34,711 nt of DNA from the NCBI GenBank assembly GCA_903893565.1, contig CAITMU010000116.1, positions 1-34,711 on the forward strand, in the 5' to 3' direction. The notes under the pieces are model-generated. The model was not told the origin of the DNA, did not search any database, and saw only the letters and a list, made by a program, of their open reading frames with translations. Position 1 is the stretch's first letter. Every line of letters begins with the position of its first letter. Origin of the DNA: an uncultured beta proteobacterium. Its GTDB lineage: Bacteria > Pseudomonadota > Gammaproteobacteria > Burkholderiales > SG8-41. Below are positions 1-8,252 of the stretch, in pieces. A program made the position numbers and the translations under genes.

Positions 1-408
1 ACCTTGAAGCACGACTATACGGGCAGACAAGGGCAGGCGTGACAATAAATACTGGGCAATATTTTGGCCTAAGGCTACATCATCGGCACCGACATGACAG
101 ATCACCTGACCGCCGAGTAATCGATTGATAAAAGAAAAAACGGGGATCTGTGCATTATTGAAAGCTTCTACACTACTTATCATGGCTTCTGCATCAACGG
201 CCACAAAAATGCAAGCATCAGGTTTTGCAGCAATGGCTTGTAGAACAAGGGCTTGCTGTTCCTGGGTGTTGTCTGCCCGTTGCGGGACGTAATGAATCAC
301 GTGCGCACCCCAATGTGCTGCAACGCGTTCAGCGCCTAGACGCGCTGCGGCATAGGCAGGGTTTTCGTAATTTTTGGTGAAAACGGCAAGGTGTGGGGTT
401 TTAATCAC
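1..408 (-). CDS. Sugar-type periplasmic-binding-fold protein, 3' end cut by window edge
   Basis: The reading frame starts at a GTG (408) and stays open to base 1, so 136 N-terminal residues are visible. The residues look like the first lobe of a Peripla_BP_4 sugar-binding protein: a first strand HLAVFTKNYENPAY, a helix rich in Ala, then PDACIFVAVDAEAM and a GADDVALGQNIAQYLL segment like the hinge region of ribose/xylose-binding proteins. Oddly, the fold begins at once: an in-frame stop (436-438, the stop of the methyltransferase gene) lies only 27 bases upstream, leaving no room for a signal peptide. It could be a truncated binding protein, a cytoplasmic sensor domain, or a decayed gene. It lies directly downstream of the methyltransferase on the same strand. 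Family assignment is fairly safe; function and start are not. Confidence 0.55.
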   Translation of the reverse strand, partial: MIKTPHLAVFTKNYENPAYAAARLGAERVAAHWGAHVIHYVPQRADNTQEQQALVLQAIAAKPDACIFVAVDAEAMISSVEAFNNAQIPVFSFINRLLGGQVICHVGADDVALGQNIAQYLLSRLPLSARIVVLQG

Positions 409-435
409 CGCGGCGATAGCTTTTAGGATGCAGCG

Positions 436-1317
436 CTAGGTAAAGACTTTAGAAAAGCGAGAGGGCCCCGGTTTTAGTCCTAAGGTATCTAAAAGGCTAT
501 TTAATCGTTCACGGGCTCGGGTCACTGGCAGGTTTTTAAAGCTTGCGATAATGAGCTCATTTTTTAAAGAATGTTCCCACCCCACTAATTCGGTGACTTG
601 AACCTGATAACCATGCGCTTCCAGCAGTAGACAACGAAGCACGTTGGTGAGGTGACTGCCTAATTCACGGGTGTGTAAGGGATGTCGCCAGAGCTCTGCT
701 AAGGGGTTGTGTGGCACAGTAGTCTTTTTATTCTGACGTAACCATTGTGCCAATTCGGCTTGACAGCAAGGGACCAAGACTAAAAAGCGCGCTTTTTTTT
801 GTAGAGCAAAGTCAATGGCTTCATCGGTCGCTGTATCGCAGGCGTGTAAGGCAGTGATGATATCAATCTTATTGGGTATGGAAGGATGCAGTGCCGCCTC
901 GCCAATTGGGCTATGAATAAAACTCATTTGTGCAAATGATAAGGTGTTGGCGAGGATCTGACTTTTTTGGATGAGCTCTTCGCGCGCTTCAATCCCATAC
1001 AGATGAGAGCGAGTCGAGTGATGTTTAAAGAAAAGATCAAATAAAATAAAACCTAAATAAGATTTTCCGGCGCCCATATCGGCCAGCGTGAGGCGATCTT
1101 GGGTGTTTAAAACCTCTTCTAAAAGAGGTTCAATAAAATGATATAAATGATAGACCTGCTTTAATTTTCGCCGACTATCCTGATTAATGCGACCGTCTTG
1201 GGTCAAAATATGTAACGCTTTAAGCAGCTCAATGGACTGCCCCGGCTTAAGATCTAGAGCGGCCTCTACGGTTTGAGCGGCGTGGATTTTTGAAAGAACG
1301 GGCTTTGTTCGGGGCAT
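436..1317 (-). CDS. SAM-dependent methyltransferase (Methyltransf_32-like)
   Basis: The 293-residue product has a Rossmann-type methyltransferase core. The SAM-binding motif I is LADMGAGKSYLGF near residue 80, motif IV is ALHACDTATDEAIDFAL near 156-172, and LVPCCQAEL follows near 182-190. The ALHACD/PCC pattern is typical of the Methyltransf_32 group, which includes METTL25-like proteins and several RNA methyltransferases; the substrate here is unknown. I chose the ATG at 1317 (MPRTKP), because the family needs nothing upstream. A GTG at 1362 in the same frame would add 15 residues. Neither start has a convincing ribosome binding site. The gene is followed after 27 bases by the sugar-binding-protein-like frame. 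Confidence 0.75.
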   Translation of the reverse strand: MPRTKPVLSKIHAAQTVEAALDLKPGQSIELLKALHILTQDGRINQDSRRKLKQVYHLYHFIEPLLEEVLNTQDRLTLADMGAGKSYLGFILFDLFFKHHSTRSHLYGIEAREELIQKSQILANTLSFAQMSFIHSPIGEAALHPSIPNKIDIITALHACDTATDEAIDFALQKKARFLVLVPCCQAELAQWLRQNKKTTVPHNPLAELWRHPLHTRELGSHLTNVLRCLLLEAHGYQVQVTELVGWEHSLKNELIIASFKNLPVTRARERLNSLLDTLGLKPGPSRFSKVFT

Positions 1318-1620
1318 GGAAAGTGTTTCGTAGGAGAAAAGAGGAATAAATAAAGACAACACAATTCACTTGGATTTAGCGGAATGTGGGTCAACGAGAA
1401 TAAAGCGGCTCTGTTCCAAGAGGATCCCAGAAAACAACAGGATACAAGCCAAGGGCCATCGATACAATAGGCGAGTTACACGGGCGGGGATTTCATTTTT
1501 TGCAATAAAGGATGACTGCAAAAGTAAGCTACCAGTTAAAATGACTTGATTGGAGGAAAACAAGGTCTCTTGTCCTCGCAAGATAGACCAGTTAATGAGA
1601 TGTCTGACCGGAGTCAAAGG
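1318..1620. other. Intergenic region between divergent genes; no supported gene
   Basis: This stretch separates the leftward methyltransferase from the rightward Bug receptor and should hold the promoters of both. A leftward frame at 1366-1617 stays open for 83 codons and ends close to the GTG at 1362. It has only a TTG start without a good ribosome binding site and no recognisable domain, so it is not called. The right end holds the GGAG (1610-1613) that serves the receptor gene. No clear sigma-70 promoter pair stands out. Confidence 0.4.
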
Positions 1621-2598
1621 ATGCGAAGCAATTGGGTTGATAAAAGCGTTGGTGGGCTGATGGCGGGATTGATTTTTTTCAGTTTGAACCTAAATGCGCA
1701 AACCTACCCTATGCGCCCCATTCGGGTGGTCGTGCCCACTGGGGCTGGGGGCGTGACGGATGTGGTGATTCGGGCTGTGGCTAAAAAGTTGGCTGAGGCT
1801 TTAATGCAACCGGTGATTATTGATAATCGACCGGGGGCTGGGGGAGTTCTTGGCTCACAGTTAGTGGCCACAGCCTTGGCGGATGGCTATACCTTGTTAA
1901 TGGTATTTCCGTCTCACGCCTTTAATCCTTCTTTGGTCGCACACCTACCTTATGACAGTATCAAAAGTTTTACTCCTGTGACGATTGTCAGTGAAGTTTC
2001 ACCTGCGATTGTAGTGAGTGCGAGTTCCCCAATCCATTCAGTACGGGATTTTATTGCCTTGGCAAAAGAGCAACCAGAACTGATTAATTGTGGATCGGTC
2101 GGTCGTGGCAGTCTGGCGCATTTGTCGGGAGAACTGTTTCGTGCAATGGCGGGGATTCGGTTAACCCAAGTATTTTATAAAGGCAGCCCTCAGGTAACCA
2201 CCGCATTGGTAGGAGGAGAAATCCAAGTATATTTTTCCGCCTCCATGGGAACGGTGTTGCCGCATTTGAAATCCGGACGCGTAAAGGTTTTAGGGGTGGG
2301 AAGTCTTAAACGTCTCGCCTTTTTGCCAGACATCCCACCCATTGCGGAGACGGTGGCAGGATATGACGTAAGGGGTTGGAACGGTCTTTTGGCGCCAGCC
2401 GGCACACCGGCCGTGGTGATTGATCGGTTAAATCACGAAGTCGCTCGTATTGTAAAGACCAAACAATTTGCTGAGCAATTCGCCCCTGAAGGTATTGTTC
2501 CCGTCGGAGATACCCCTGAGCATTTTCGTCAAACCATGACGGCGGATATCGCCAAGTGGGGGCAGGTAATCAGAAATTTGGGATTAAAGACAGAATAA
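1621..2598 (+). CDS. Bug/TctC-family tripartite tricarboxylate transporter receptor
   Basis: This is a 325-residue periplasmic solute receptor of the Bug (TctC) family, which captures carboxylates and similar small acids. I see a signal peptide (hydrophobic GGLMAGLIFFSLNLNA, cleavage before QTYP), then the family signature YPMRPIRVVVPTGAGGVTD. IIDNRPGAGGVLGS, ADGYTLLMVFPS and YKGSPQVTTALVGGE follow, and the C-terminal half ends in IAKWGQVIRNLGL. The start is the ATG at 1621: GGAG at 1610-1613 is well spaced, and in-frame starts upstream (TTG 1546, ATG 1600) would give an unusually long N terminus. It is followed 22 bases later by the alpha/beta-hydrolase gene, probably in one transcript. No TctA/TctB partner is nearby, so the transporter or sensory partner must lie elsewhere. 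Confidence 0.92.
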   Translation: MRSNWVDKSVGGLMAGLIFFSLNLNAQTYPMRPIRVVVPTGAGGVTDVVIRAVAKKLAEALMQPVIIDNRPGAGGVLGSQLVATALADGYTLLMVFPSHAFNPSLVAHLPYDSIKSFTPVTIVSEVSPAIVVSASSPIHSVRDFIALAKEQPELINCGSVGRGSLAHLSGELFRAMAGIRLTQVFYKGSPQVTTALVGGEIQVYFSASMGTVLPHLKSGRVKVLGVGSLKRLAFLPDIPPIAETVAGYDVRGWNGLLAPAGTPAVVIDRLNHEVARIVKTKQFAEQFAPEGIVPVGDTPEHFRQTMTADIAKWGQVIRNLGLKTE

Positions 2599-2620
2599 CA
2601 ATGAGAAAAAGGACACTACG

Positions 2621-3430
2621 ATGGCCTATTGGCAAGTGACTTCTGATTTAAATTTATATTACGATGTCACGGATTTTGCTCCCCCGTGGGAGTCGCATGA
2701 GACTATTTTGCTTTTACATGGTAATGCCGAAAGCTCAGAGGCTTGGTATGGGTGGATGCCTGCATTGACAGCAAAATACCGTGTGATTCGTCCGGATATG
2801 CGTGGATTTGGGCGCTCTACCCCAATGAAGCGGGATTATCCTTGGTCGTTAGATCGAATTGTGGATGACTTCGTACAACTCATGGATCATCTGGGCATAG
2901 AAAAATTTCATCTAGTTGGCGCTAAAGTTGGTGGAACGATGGCGATGCATTTGGCAGCGCGTTATCCTGAACGGGTTACGCATTTATGTGTATTGTCTTC
3001 ACCGACTCGGGGAGAGTCTGCGGGGGATCGCTATCGAGGGTGGGTCACAGTGATAGAAGAAAGTGGTGTTATTGGTTGGGCACAGCAGACGATGGCTAAG
3101 CGCTTAGGACGCGATTTTCCCGCGGCAGGGATTCAGTGGTGGATTGATTTGATGGGGCGAACCGCAAGTTCAACGCAACTGGGCTTTATTGGGGCTGTGC
3201 CAACGGTAGACTTAAGTGAGGATCTTAAAAAGATTACATGCCCTACTTTGGTTATTACAACACAAGATAACCCCTTATATTCGGTATCGATGGTGCGGTC
3301 TTGGCAAGAAAATATTGCGCAATCACAATTGTTAGTGTTACCAGGAGACTCTTATCATGTGGCTGCCACTGCACCACACGCTTGCGCCCAGGCGGTTTTA
3401 GCCTTTATTGAACCCCCCCCTTCTTTATGA
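2621..3430 (+). CDS. Alpha/beta-hydrolase-fold protein with Lys at the nucleophile position
   Basis: The 269-residue protein has the alpha/beta-hydrolase fold: LLLHGNAESSEAW (oxyanion-loop HG) near residue 31, RPDMRGFGRS near 58-67, the nucleophile elbow, a helical lid, an acid-position Asp (about D216, in TTQDNP) and the catalytic His (about H246, in DSYHVAA). The elbow reads VGAKVGG, so Lys102 sits where G-x-S-x-G hydrolases carry Ser, Asp or Cys; the codon is a clear AAA at 2924-2926. Relatives include enol-lactonases and haloperoxidase-type enzymes, but a classical nucleophile is absent here, so hydrolysis by the usual mechanism is doubtful. It has no signal peptide. It lies 22 bases after the Bug receptor and is probably cotranscribed. 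The last codons include a run of eight C (3413-3420) that could slip. Confidence 0.88.
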   Translation: MAYWQVTSDLNLYYDVTDFAPPWESHETILLLHGNAESSEAWYGWMPALTAKYRVIRPDMRGFGRSTPMKRDYPWSLDRIVDDFVQLMDHLGIEKFHLVGAKVGGTMAMHLAARYPERVTHLCVLSSPTRGESAGDRYRGWVTVIEESGVIGWAQQTMAKRLGRDFPAAGIQWWIDLMGRTASSTQLGFIGAVPTVDLSEDLKKITCPTLVITTQDNPLYSVSMVRSWQENIAQSQLLVLPGDSYHVAATAPHACAQAVLAFIEPPPSL

Positions 3431-3616
3431 TCTCAATCAGCCAATATCGTGAACATTCATGTAAATCACAGGACAAAGGCCTAAAAACCAGATTCAGGGA
3501 CTGAGGTAGATTTATGTTTTTATTCCAGTCTTCAGACACAAAGTATTACACACTAGAAAAAACATCTGAATGAATGTATTTTTAAATAAACCCTTTTAGA
3601 AGAAAAGAGAAAACCC

Positions 3617-4186
3617 ATGTCCCAATTATTAGACTTGATTCAATCCCGTCGCAGTGACCGGCACTTTAGCCAACAAAGCGTATCGAACCAAGATATTAAA
3701 GATTTGTTGGAAGCCTTTCGTTGGGCGCCCTCTTGTAACAATCGTCAGCCATGGCGAGTGGTCTTGGCAAGGAGTGCTTCGGCACAAGAAGCCTTTGATG
3801 CGGCATTATCCGAAGGTAATCGCCCTTGGGCTCCAGCAGCCTCATTGAAGATGATAATTTTGGGTGTACCAGAAGAGCAGCCTGAAAAAAATGGACAACA
3901 AAGTTACTTGTTGGATGTCGGTTTTGCTATGCAAAATATGATGCTACAAGGCTATGCTATGGGCCTAACGATACATGCAATGGCAGGGTTTGATGCGAAT
4001 AAAATTCGTGACGCTTTTGATATTCCTGCTTCTGCACAGCCTGTGGCTTTGATGGTGGCAGGATATCGAGGCGTGGTTGAACAACTGCCAGAGGCGGTCA
4101 GGGTCAAAGATTTAAAGCCACGAACACGAAAAAATCTTGAAGAATTTAGTTTTGCTAATCGTTATGGAGAAAAGGATGGGTTTTAA
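3617..4186 (+). CDS. Nitroreductase-family flavoprotein
   Basis: The 189-residue protein belongs to the FMN-dependent nitroreductase family of NAD(P)H oxidoreductases. The N terminus has the usual IQSRRSDRHF phosphate-binding arginines (residues 9-17), followed by FRWAPSCNNRQPWRVV near 34-48, a typical FMN/substrate contact. The C-terminal part has DVGFAMQNMMLQGYAMGL and a LKPRTRKNLEEF end. It is a short single-domain type, with no membrane segment. A purine-rich AAGAAAAGAGA lies before the ATG. The 186 bases upstream hold no recognisable gene. A weak hairpin terminator follows. The physiological substrate is unknown. Confidence 0.9.
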   Translation: MSQLLDLIQSRRSDRHFSQQSVSNQDIKDLLEAFRWAPSCNNRQPWRVVLARSASAQEAFDAALSEGNRPWAPAASLKMIILGVPEEQPEKNGQQSYLLDVGFAMQNMMLQGYAMGLTIHAMAGFDANKIRDAFDIPASAQPVALMVAGYRGVVEQLPEAVRVKDLKPRTRKNLEEFSFANRYGEKDGF

Positions 4187-4221
4187 AAAATCGATGATCT
4201 AGATTTTAGGTTAATCGCTTA

Positions 4222-4244
4222 AAGGCGTGGGTGGCCTTGTTTTG
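4222..4244 (+). terminator. Possible weak terminator after the nitroreductase gene
   Basis: AAGGC (4222-4226) and GCCTT (4234-4238) form a 5-bp stem with a 7-base loop, followed by GTTTTG. It lies between two converging genes. The stem is short, so the call is tentative. Confidence 0.35.
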
Positions 4245-4306
4245 TCGTCATTTATGTCTTAGGAATTGAAGGGGTAGACAAGTCAACAGAAAAACAGTTT
4301 TGCCGA

Positions 4307-4873
4307 TTAGCTTTGTTTGCCAATCAGCAGATGTTTTTTCCAGCGATCGCCATGAATGGCGATCACATCCAGTTGATCGGCAAAGTAGAGTATTTTTCCT
4401 TCTAAGGTTGAAGGAAACTGCGCAGCACTGGAAGAATGCGTCAACATCACATGACAAATTTCATAGGGGATACCTTTTTCAATGGCTAAGTGCGCGCACC
4501 AAAACCCATGTGGAAATTGACGTCCGATAGCTGACTTGATGGCTTTGCCCTCAGGCCCTGGCGCGTACTCGACCACTTTGCTGGCATCTTGTAGGACGGC
4601 ACCAGCAATTAAATAGTCGCGGTTAATGGGTGTGCCATGATGGTGTTCAAGCGCATCTGCCATGGATAAACATAAGGTGACGACGCATTGGGTATGGGGT
4701 AGATTGGGGTAGCTAATTTCGCTCGAGGTGGGGATTTGTGCGGGGTCAGACCACGAGGATTGATCCCATAAGGCTTGCCATACCGCGATCACGGCATTTC
4801 TTAGATCCGCATTTTTGATTTGATTAATTTGGGGGTAGAGAGCAACGATATCGATGGTTTTTTTTTGTGACAT
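4307..4873 (-). CDS. HD-domain protein (metal-dependent phosphohydrolase fold)
   Basis: The 188-residue protein has the helical HD-domain layout: a first His in LPHTQCVV (H60), the signature segment GAVLQDASKVVEY, two further His regions (FPHGFWCAH, H122 and H128; VMLTHSS, H146), and a distal Asp in YFADQLDVIAIH (D166). In the signature doublet the usual His is Gln (Q95-D96), so one metal ligand is altered. That could mean a single-metal or inactive variant. HD proteins generally hydrolyse nucleotides or phosphoesters; no substrate can be named. The ATG at 4873 follows no strong ribosome binding site. It is convergent with the nitroreductase gene and about 100 bases from the end of the MmgE/PrpD gene. 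Confidence 0.75.
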   Translation of the reverse strand: MSQKKTIDIVALYPQINQIKNADLRNAVIAVWQALWDQSSWSDPAQIPTSSEISYPNLPHTQCVVTLCLSMADALEHHHGTPINRDYLIAGAVLQDASKVVEYAPGPEGKAIKSAIGRQFPHGFWCAHLAIEKGIPYEICHVMLTHSSSAAQFPSTLEGKILYFADQLDVIAIHGDRWKKHLLIGKQS

Positions 4874-4974
4874 AGACGTAGGGTCATAGCGGCGTTGAGG
4901 AAAAGGATCTTTTGAGCATTATGGCCCAATAGGAAATATCTAATAAAGTGATCAGATAAAAAATAGTCAGAACA

Positions 4975-6354
4975 TTAAGCGCCTGTTAGTAGAGACTCGA
5001 AGTGCCGTGCATCATGCTTTTCAAGATCGAAAACGGTTTCTGCAATGGTTTGGCAACGAACGGCAGCAATCGCCCATTGTGCATTGTCCTGATATTTTTT
5101 TATCACGTCGTCACGAACAATGGGCCGTTCGGCCGCACCACGATTGATTGCATTGCGGTGTTTTAATTGTTGGCCCTCTTTTAATGTCATGATGAGTTCC
5201 CCAGAAAAATACTCGGGATAAGTCGAATCGGGGTCCACCCCATAGGTGACTTTGTCACTGAGGGCGAGGATCTCAGGGTCGTTATAAACACCCTCTTCCA
5301 TTTCGGCCAGTCCGAGTTTACCTTTGAGATAGCTAGCCGCCACGGCATGGTAGAGGCTAAATTGGGCGGCGTAGCTTGAGGACGGGCGCCGCCGCTTTGT
5401 GGCAGGCTCGCAGACAATGGGGATGGCCTGATGGGGAACAAGGGCATGAATATTTTTAATATCTTGAGACTTAATCGAGTAAGCGCTCTGTAACGACATT
5501 GCCGCATCAGCACAGGCATGTACTAGATGGCAGGCGGGTAGAGGCTTGATAGCGATTCGCGAAGACTGCCAAACTTGACCGAGGTCTTGGGTCGCTAGGG
5601 TGAGGTCACATTGCTCATAGCGATTTGGGAGTAAGGTACGATAAAGACTGTAAGGACCTTCATAAATTTCTTTGGGACCGACAAAGCCTCCTCGAGCGAG
5701 GGCCGCCGCACTAATGCCTGCAGCAGCCCCCCACCCGGGGTGCAGACGTTTAGTCCAAGCCCCTTCTTGGCTGTATTGGCGACTACTGCTGGAGGCCGTG
5801 CTTAAAGCAATGCCTTGGGCCATGACTAACTGTTCTTGGGTTAATTGCATGAGCTTACCCGCAATGAGCGAGCAAGCGAAGGCCGCTAGCGTCCCAGTGG
5901 GGTGAAGGCCATTTAGATGGAGCCCGCCTTTGGCGACCATGCCTAATCGGGCAATGACTTCTAGCCCAGCGATATAAGCCGTCATTAATGATTCGCCTGT
6001 GGCGCCGACTTCTGCTGCCACGGAAAGGGCACAGGAAAAACAACTGGAACTGGCATGCACAACGCCCTCTAAGTGGGTGTCATCATAATCAAGACCGTGG
6101 ATGAGTACCCCATTCATAATCACCGTATCGCGAAGATTGAGTTTGGCATCCATACCGATGACCCCTCTAGATCCTTGACCAAAAAACGATAATCCATCAA
6201 GGGTTTTTTGGGCAAAGGGAAATTGAGTCGATGCAAATCCAATTCCGATGGCATCAAGCATTAAGTCTTTGGATCGCTCACGAACCGTCTCGGGTAGGCG
6301 TTGATAGTTAAGATCAAATACAAATTGAGCCAAGGTTTCTGAAATGAAAGGCAT
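4975..6354 (-). CDS. MmgE/PrpD-family protein (2-methylcitrate dehydratase / decarboxylase family)
   Basis: The 459-residue protein matches the MmgE/PrpD family, which includes 2-methylcitrate dehydratase, cis-aconitate decarboxylase and catabolic dehydratases/decarboxylases of small di- and tricarboxylates. Visible features are the N-terminal helical domain (LPETVRERSKDLMLDAIGIG), the HGLDYDDTH motif with a following HASSSCFS, GLHPTGTLAAFACSL, RLHPGWGAAAGISAA, and a C-terminal lid domain (KPLPACHLVHACADAAM onward). I chose the ATG at 6354 because GGAGTAAG precedes it at good spacing; an upstream in-frame start (6402) lies inside the neighbouring receptor gene. Only five bases separate it from the Bug receptor stop, so the pair is cotranscribed. 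The receptor probably delivers its acid substrate or a precursor. The true substrate is open. Confidence 0.9.
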   Translation of the reverse strand: MPFISETLAQFVFDLNYQRLPETVRERSKDLMLDAIGIGFASTQFPFAQKTLDGLSFFGQGSRGVIGMDAKLNLRDTVIMNGVLIHGLDYDDTHLEGVVHASSSCFSCALSVAAEVGATGESLMTAYIAGLEVIARLGMVAKGGLHLNGLHPTGTLAAFACSLIAGKLMQLTQEQLVMAQGIALSTASSSSRQYSQEGAWTKRLHPGWGAAAGISAAALARGGFVGPKEIYEGPYSLYRTLLPNRYEQCDLTLATQDLGQVWQSSRIAIKPLPACHLVHACADAAMSLQSAYSIKSQDIKNIHALVPHQAIPIVCEPATKRRRPSSSYAAQFSLYHAVAASYLKGKLGLAEMEEGVYNDPEILALSDKVTYGVDPDSTYPEYFSGELIMTLKEGQQLKHRNAINRGAAERPIVRDDVIKKYQDNAQWAIAAVRCQTIAETVFDLEKHDARHFESLLTGA

Positions 6355-6359
6355 GGGAC

Positions 6360-7421
6360 TTACTCCAAGGTGGCGCCAGCTTTTTGTATGACAGAGCGCC
6401 ATTTATTAATTTCGAAGTGAATAAACTGACTAAACGCTTCCGTACTCGAAGCGTTGGAATCAACCCCTTGCGCTTTAAATTGTTGGCGCATCTCGGGGCT
6501 GCTCAGTGCTTTATTGATTTCACGATTTAAGCGGTTAACGATTGCTTCGGGGGTATGAATAGGGAAAAAAAGACCTTGCCAAATGCTGGCTTCGAATCCG
6601 GGCAGTCCAGCTTCCGCGACGGTGGGCAATCCAGGCGCGAGTGCAGAACGTGTTGCGGTCGAAATGGCCAGTCCTCGAACACGTTTATTTTTTATATGGG
6701 AAAGTGCCGTAGCGGTGGAATTAAAGGACATTTGCACTTGGCCTGCAATTAAGTCGGTGGTGGCTTGCGCTATGCCCTTATAGGGCACGTGGGTTAAATG
6801 AATACGGGCCATGGAGCAGAACAGTTCGGCAATCACATGGGCTGAGCTGCCACTGCCGCCGGAGGCGTAATTGAGCGTTCGGGGCTGTGCCTTGGCCAGT
6901 GCGATGAGGTCTTTAAGATGATTAACCGGCAAAGTCGGATGGATAATGAGAACCAGGGGGGCAGAGCTTACAGAAGAGATCGCTAGAAAATCTCGCTCCA
7001 AATCGTAGCCTAATTTTTGATACAAACTCATGTTAATGGCATGGGTGTTGGTGCCCAGCATAAGATGATAGCCGTCGGCTGGAGCGCGGGCAGCCAATTC
7101 CGCGCCGATATTTCCGCCCACGCCGCCGTGATTATCGATGACAAAGGGTTGGCCGAGTTGTTTACTCAAAGGTTGTGCAATGAGGCGTGCCACAATATCA
7201 CCATTGCCCCCTGGGGCGTAGGGGACGATTAACCGAAGGGGCTTGATGGGGAAACGGGAGACGGAATCGGCGCTCGGTGGGGTATTTTGTGCGTAAGGGG
7301 TTTGACAACAAAATCCGCCCAGAGCTAATAAAAATAAACCTGCGTAAAAAAAGAAATACGCATCCCAATAACGTGACGTCCTATGGTTTAGGTTCTGTGA
7401 CTTGGGATGGGGAAGACGCAT
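6360..7421 (-). CDS. Bug/TctC-family tripartite tricarboxylate transporter receptor
   Basis: This is a 353-residue receptor with a longish N terminus: a polar start, a hydrophobic core (FFFYAGLFLLALGGFCC) and a probable cleavage before QNTPP. The Bug signature KPLRLIVPYAPGGNGDIVARL, then VIDNHGGVGGNIGAE, ADGYHLMLGTNTHA, HVPYKGIAQATTDLIAGQ and the C-terminal FEINKWRSVIQKAGA are all present. It is the middle gene of a leftward operon: the GST gene ends 10 bases before its ATG and the MmgE/PrpD gene begins 5 bases after its stop. The ligand is probably a carboxylate related to the MmgE/PrpD substrate (inference). The ATG at 7421 has no strong ribosome binding site, which suggests translational coupling to the GST gene. 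Confidence 0.92.
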   Translation of the reverse strand: MRLPHPKSQNLNHRTSRYWDAYFFFYAGLFLLALGGFCCQTPYAQNTPPSADSVSRFPIKPLRLIVPYAPGGNGDIVARLIAQPLSKQLGQPFVIDNHGGVGGNIGAELAARAPADGYHLMLGTNTHAINMSLYQKLGYDLERDFLAISSVSSAPLVLIIHPTLPVNHLKDLIALAKAQPRTLNYASGGSGSSAHVIAELFCSMARIHLTHVPYKGIAQATTDLIAGQVQMSFNSTATALSHIKNKRVRGLAISTATRSALAPGLPTVAEAGLPGFEASIWQGLFFPIHTPEAIVNRLNREINKALSSPEMRQQFKAQGVDSNASSTEAFSQFIHFEINKWRSVIQKAGATLE

Positions 7422-7431
7422 GAGCAGTTTT

Positions 7432-8046
7432 TTAGGTTTCTTTGGGATAGGCTTTGATAAAAGAGGGACGAAGAAATAATAGATTTGAATAAGTATGAAG
7501 CCCGGGGTATTGGTGGCGCCAATTTAATACGGGATAAGCACGATCTAGATAAGCTAGGGCCATACCGGCACAAATATCAGCGAGGCTAAATTGGTTGTAA
7601 TAGCAAAATGAGTTCTTTTTAACCAGACTTTCAAGTTCAGCTAAGCCGCGGTTAATTTTAAGTAACTGTTTTTGATACCAGGTGGAATGGGGATCTGTGT
7701 CTTTTGTGTAGCGCGAGTCGTGGGTCAGTGCCACCGTGGCATCGACGATTCCGTCTCCGAGTGCTTCACCTTGACGAACCTTGATGCGTTCTACAAAAGA
7801 ATCAGGAATTAATCGAGCACCCGAACCCAGTCCATCAAAATATTCCACGATGACCGAGGAATCGTAAAGGGATTGGCCATCATCGAGCAGCACAACGGGC
7901 ACTTTACCCAGAGGGTTGTATTGAGGGACACGAGTTTGGGGATCGGAGGGCCGATCTAAGATGAATTCACAAGCAATATTTTTTTCATATTGGGCCACTA
8001 GGACCTTGCGTACATAGGGACTGCCAGGAGAGCCGAATAATTTCAT
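7432..8046 (-). CDS. Glutathione S-transferase family protein
   Basis: The 204-residue cytosolic protein has the two-domain GST layout. The N-terminal thioredoxin-like domain starts MKLFGSPGSPYVRKV (Ser-type active site), with NPLGKVPVVLLDDG carrying the cis-Pro and DSSVIVEYFD the gamma-glutamyl contact. The all-helical C-terminal domain includes FSLADICAGMALAYLD, the N-capping-box region. It is the first gene of the leftward operon GST > Bug receptor > MmgE/PrpD, with 10 bases to the next start. A role in glutathione conjugation, dehalogenation or isomerisation of a substrate taken up through the receptor is plausible but not shown. Confidence 0.9.
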   Translation of the reverse strand: MKLFGSPGSPYVRKVLVAQYEKNIACEFILDRPSDPQTRVPQYNPLGKVPVVLLDDGQSLYDSSVIVEYFDGLGSGARLIPDSFVERIKVRQGEALGDGIVDATVALTHDSRYTKDTDPHSTWYQKQLLKINRGLAELESLVKKNSFCYYNQFSLADICAGMALAYLDRAYPVLNWRHQYPGLHTYSNLLFLRPSFIKAYPKET

Positions 8047-8252
8047 GGGTGTGTTTGGATAAAAAAATGAAGTGAGGGTTCAGAGAGTGTACAAAAAAGT
8101 CTAAGGGTGAAACATCGGATTACTTATTAAGGCTGCATTTTACGGCGAAAACAATACTCTGGGCATTTCGCTTTAAATCAACGGATGCTAGAAAGGGGCG
8201 TGTAGAATCCAAGCTTTCTTTGTTGGCCCTGTAAATTAAGATGAGGTATTAA

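Noticed and set aside
1366..1617. 83-codon leftward open frame with a possible membrane segment between the methyltransferase and the Bug receptor
   Set aside because: Only TTG starts, no good ribosome binding site and no recognisable domain; it occupies the promoter region of two divergent genes.
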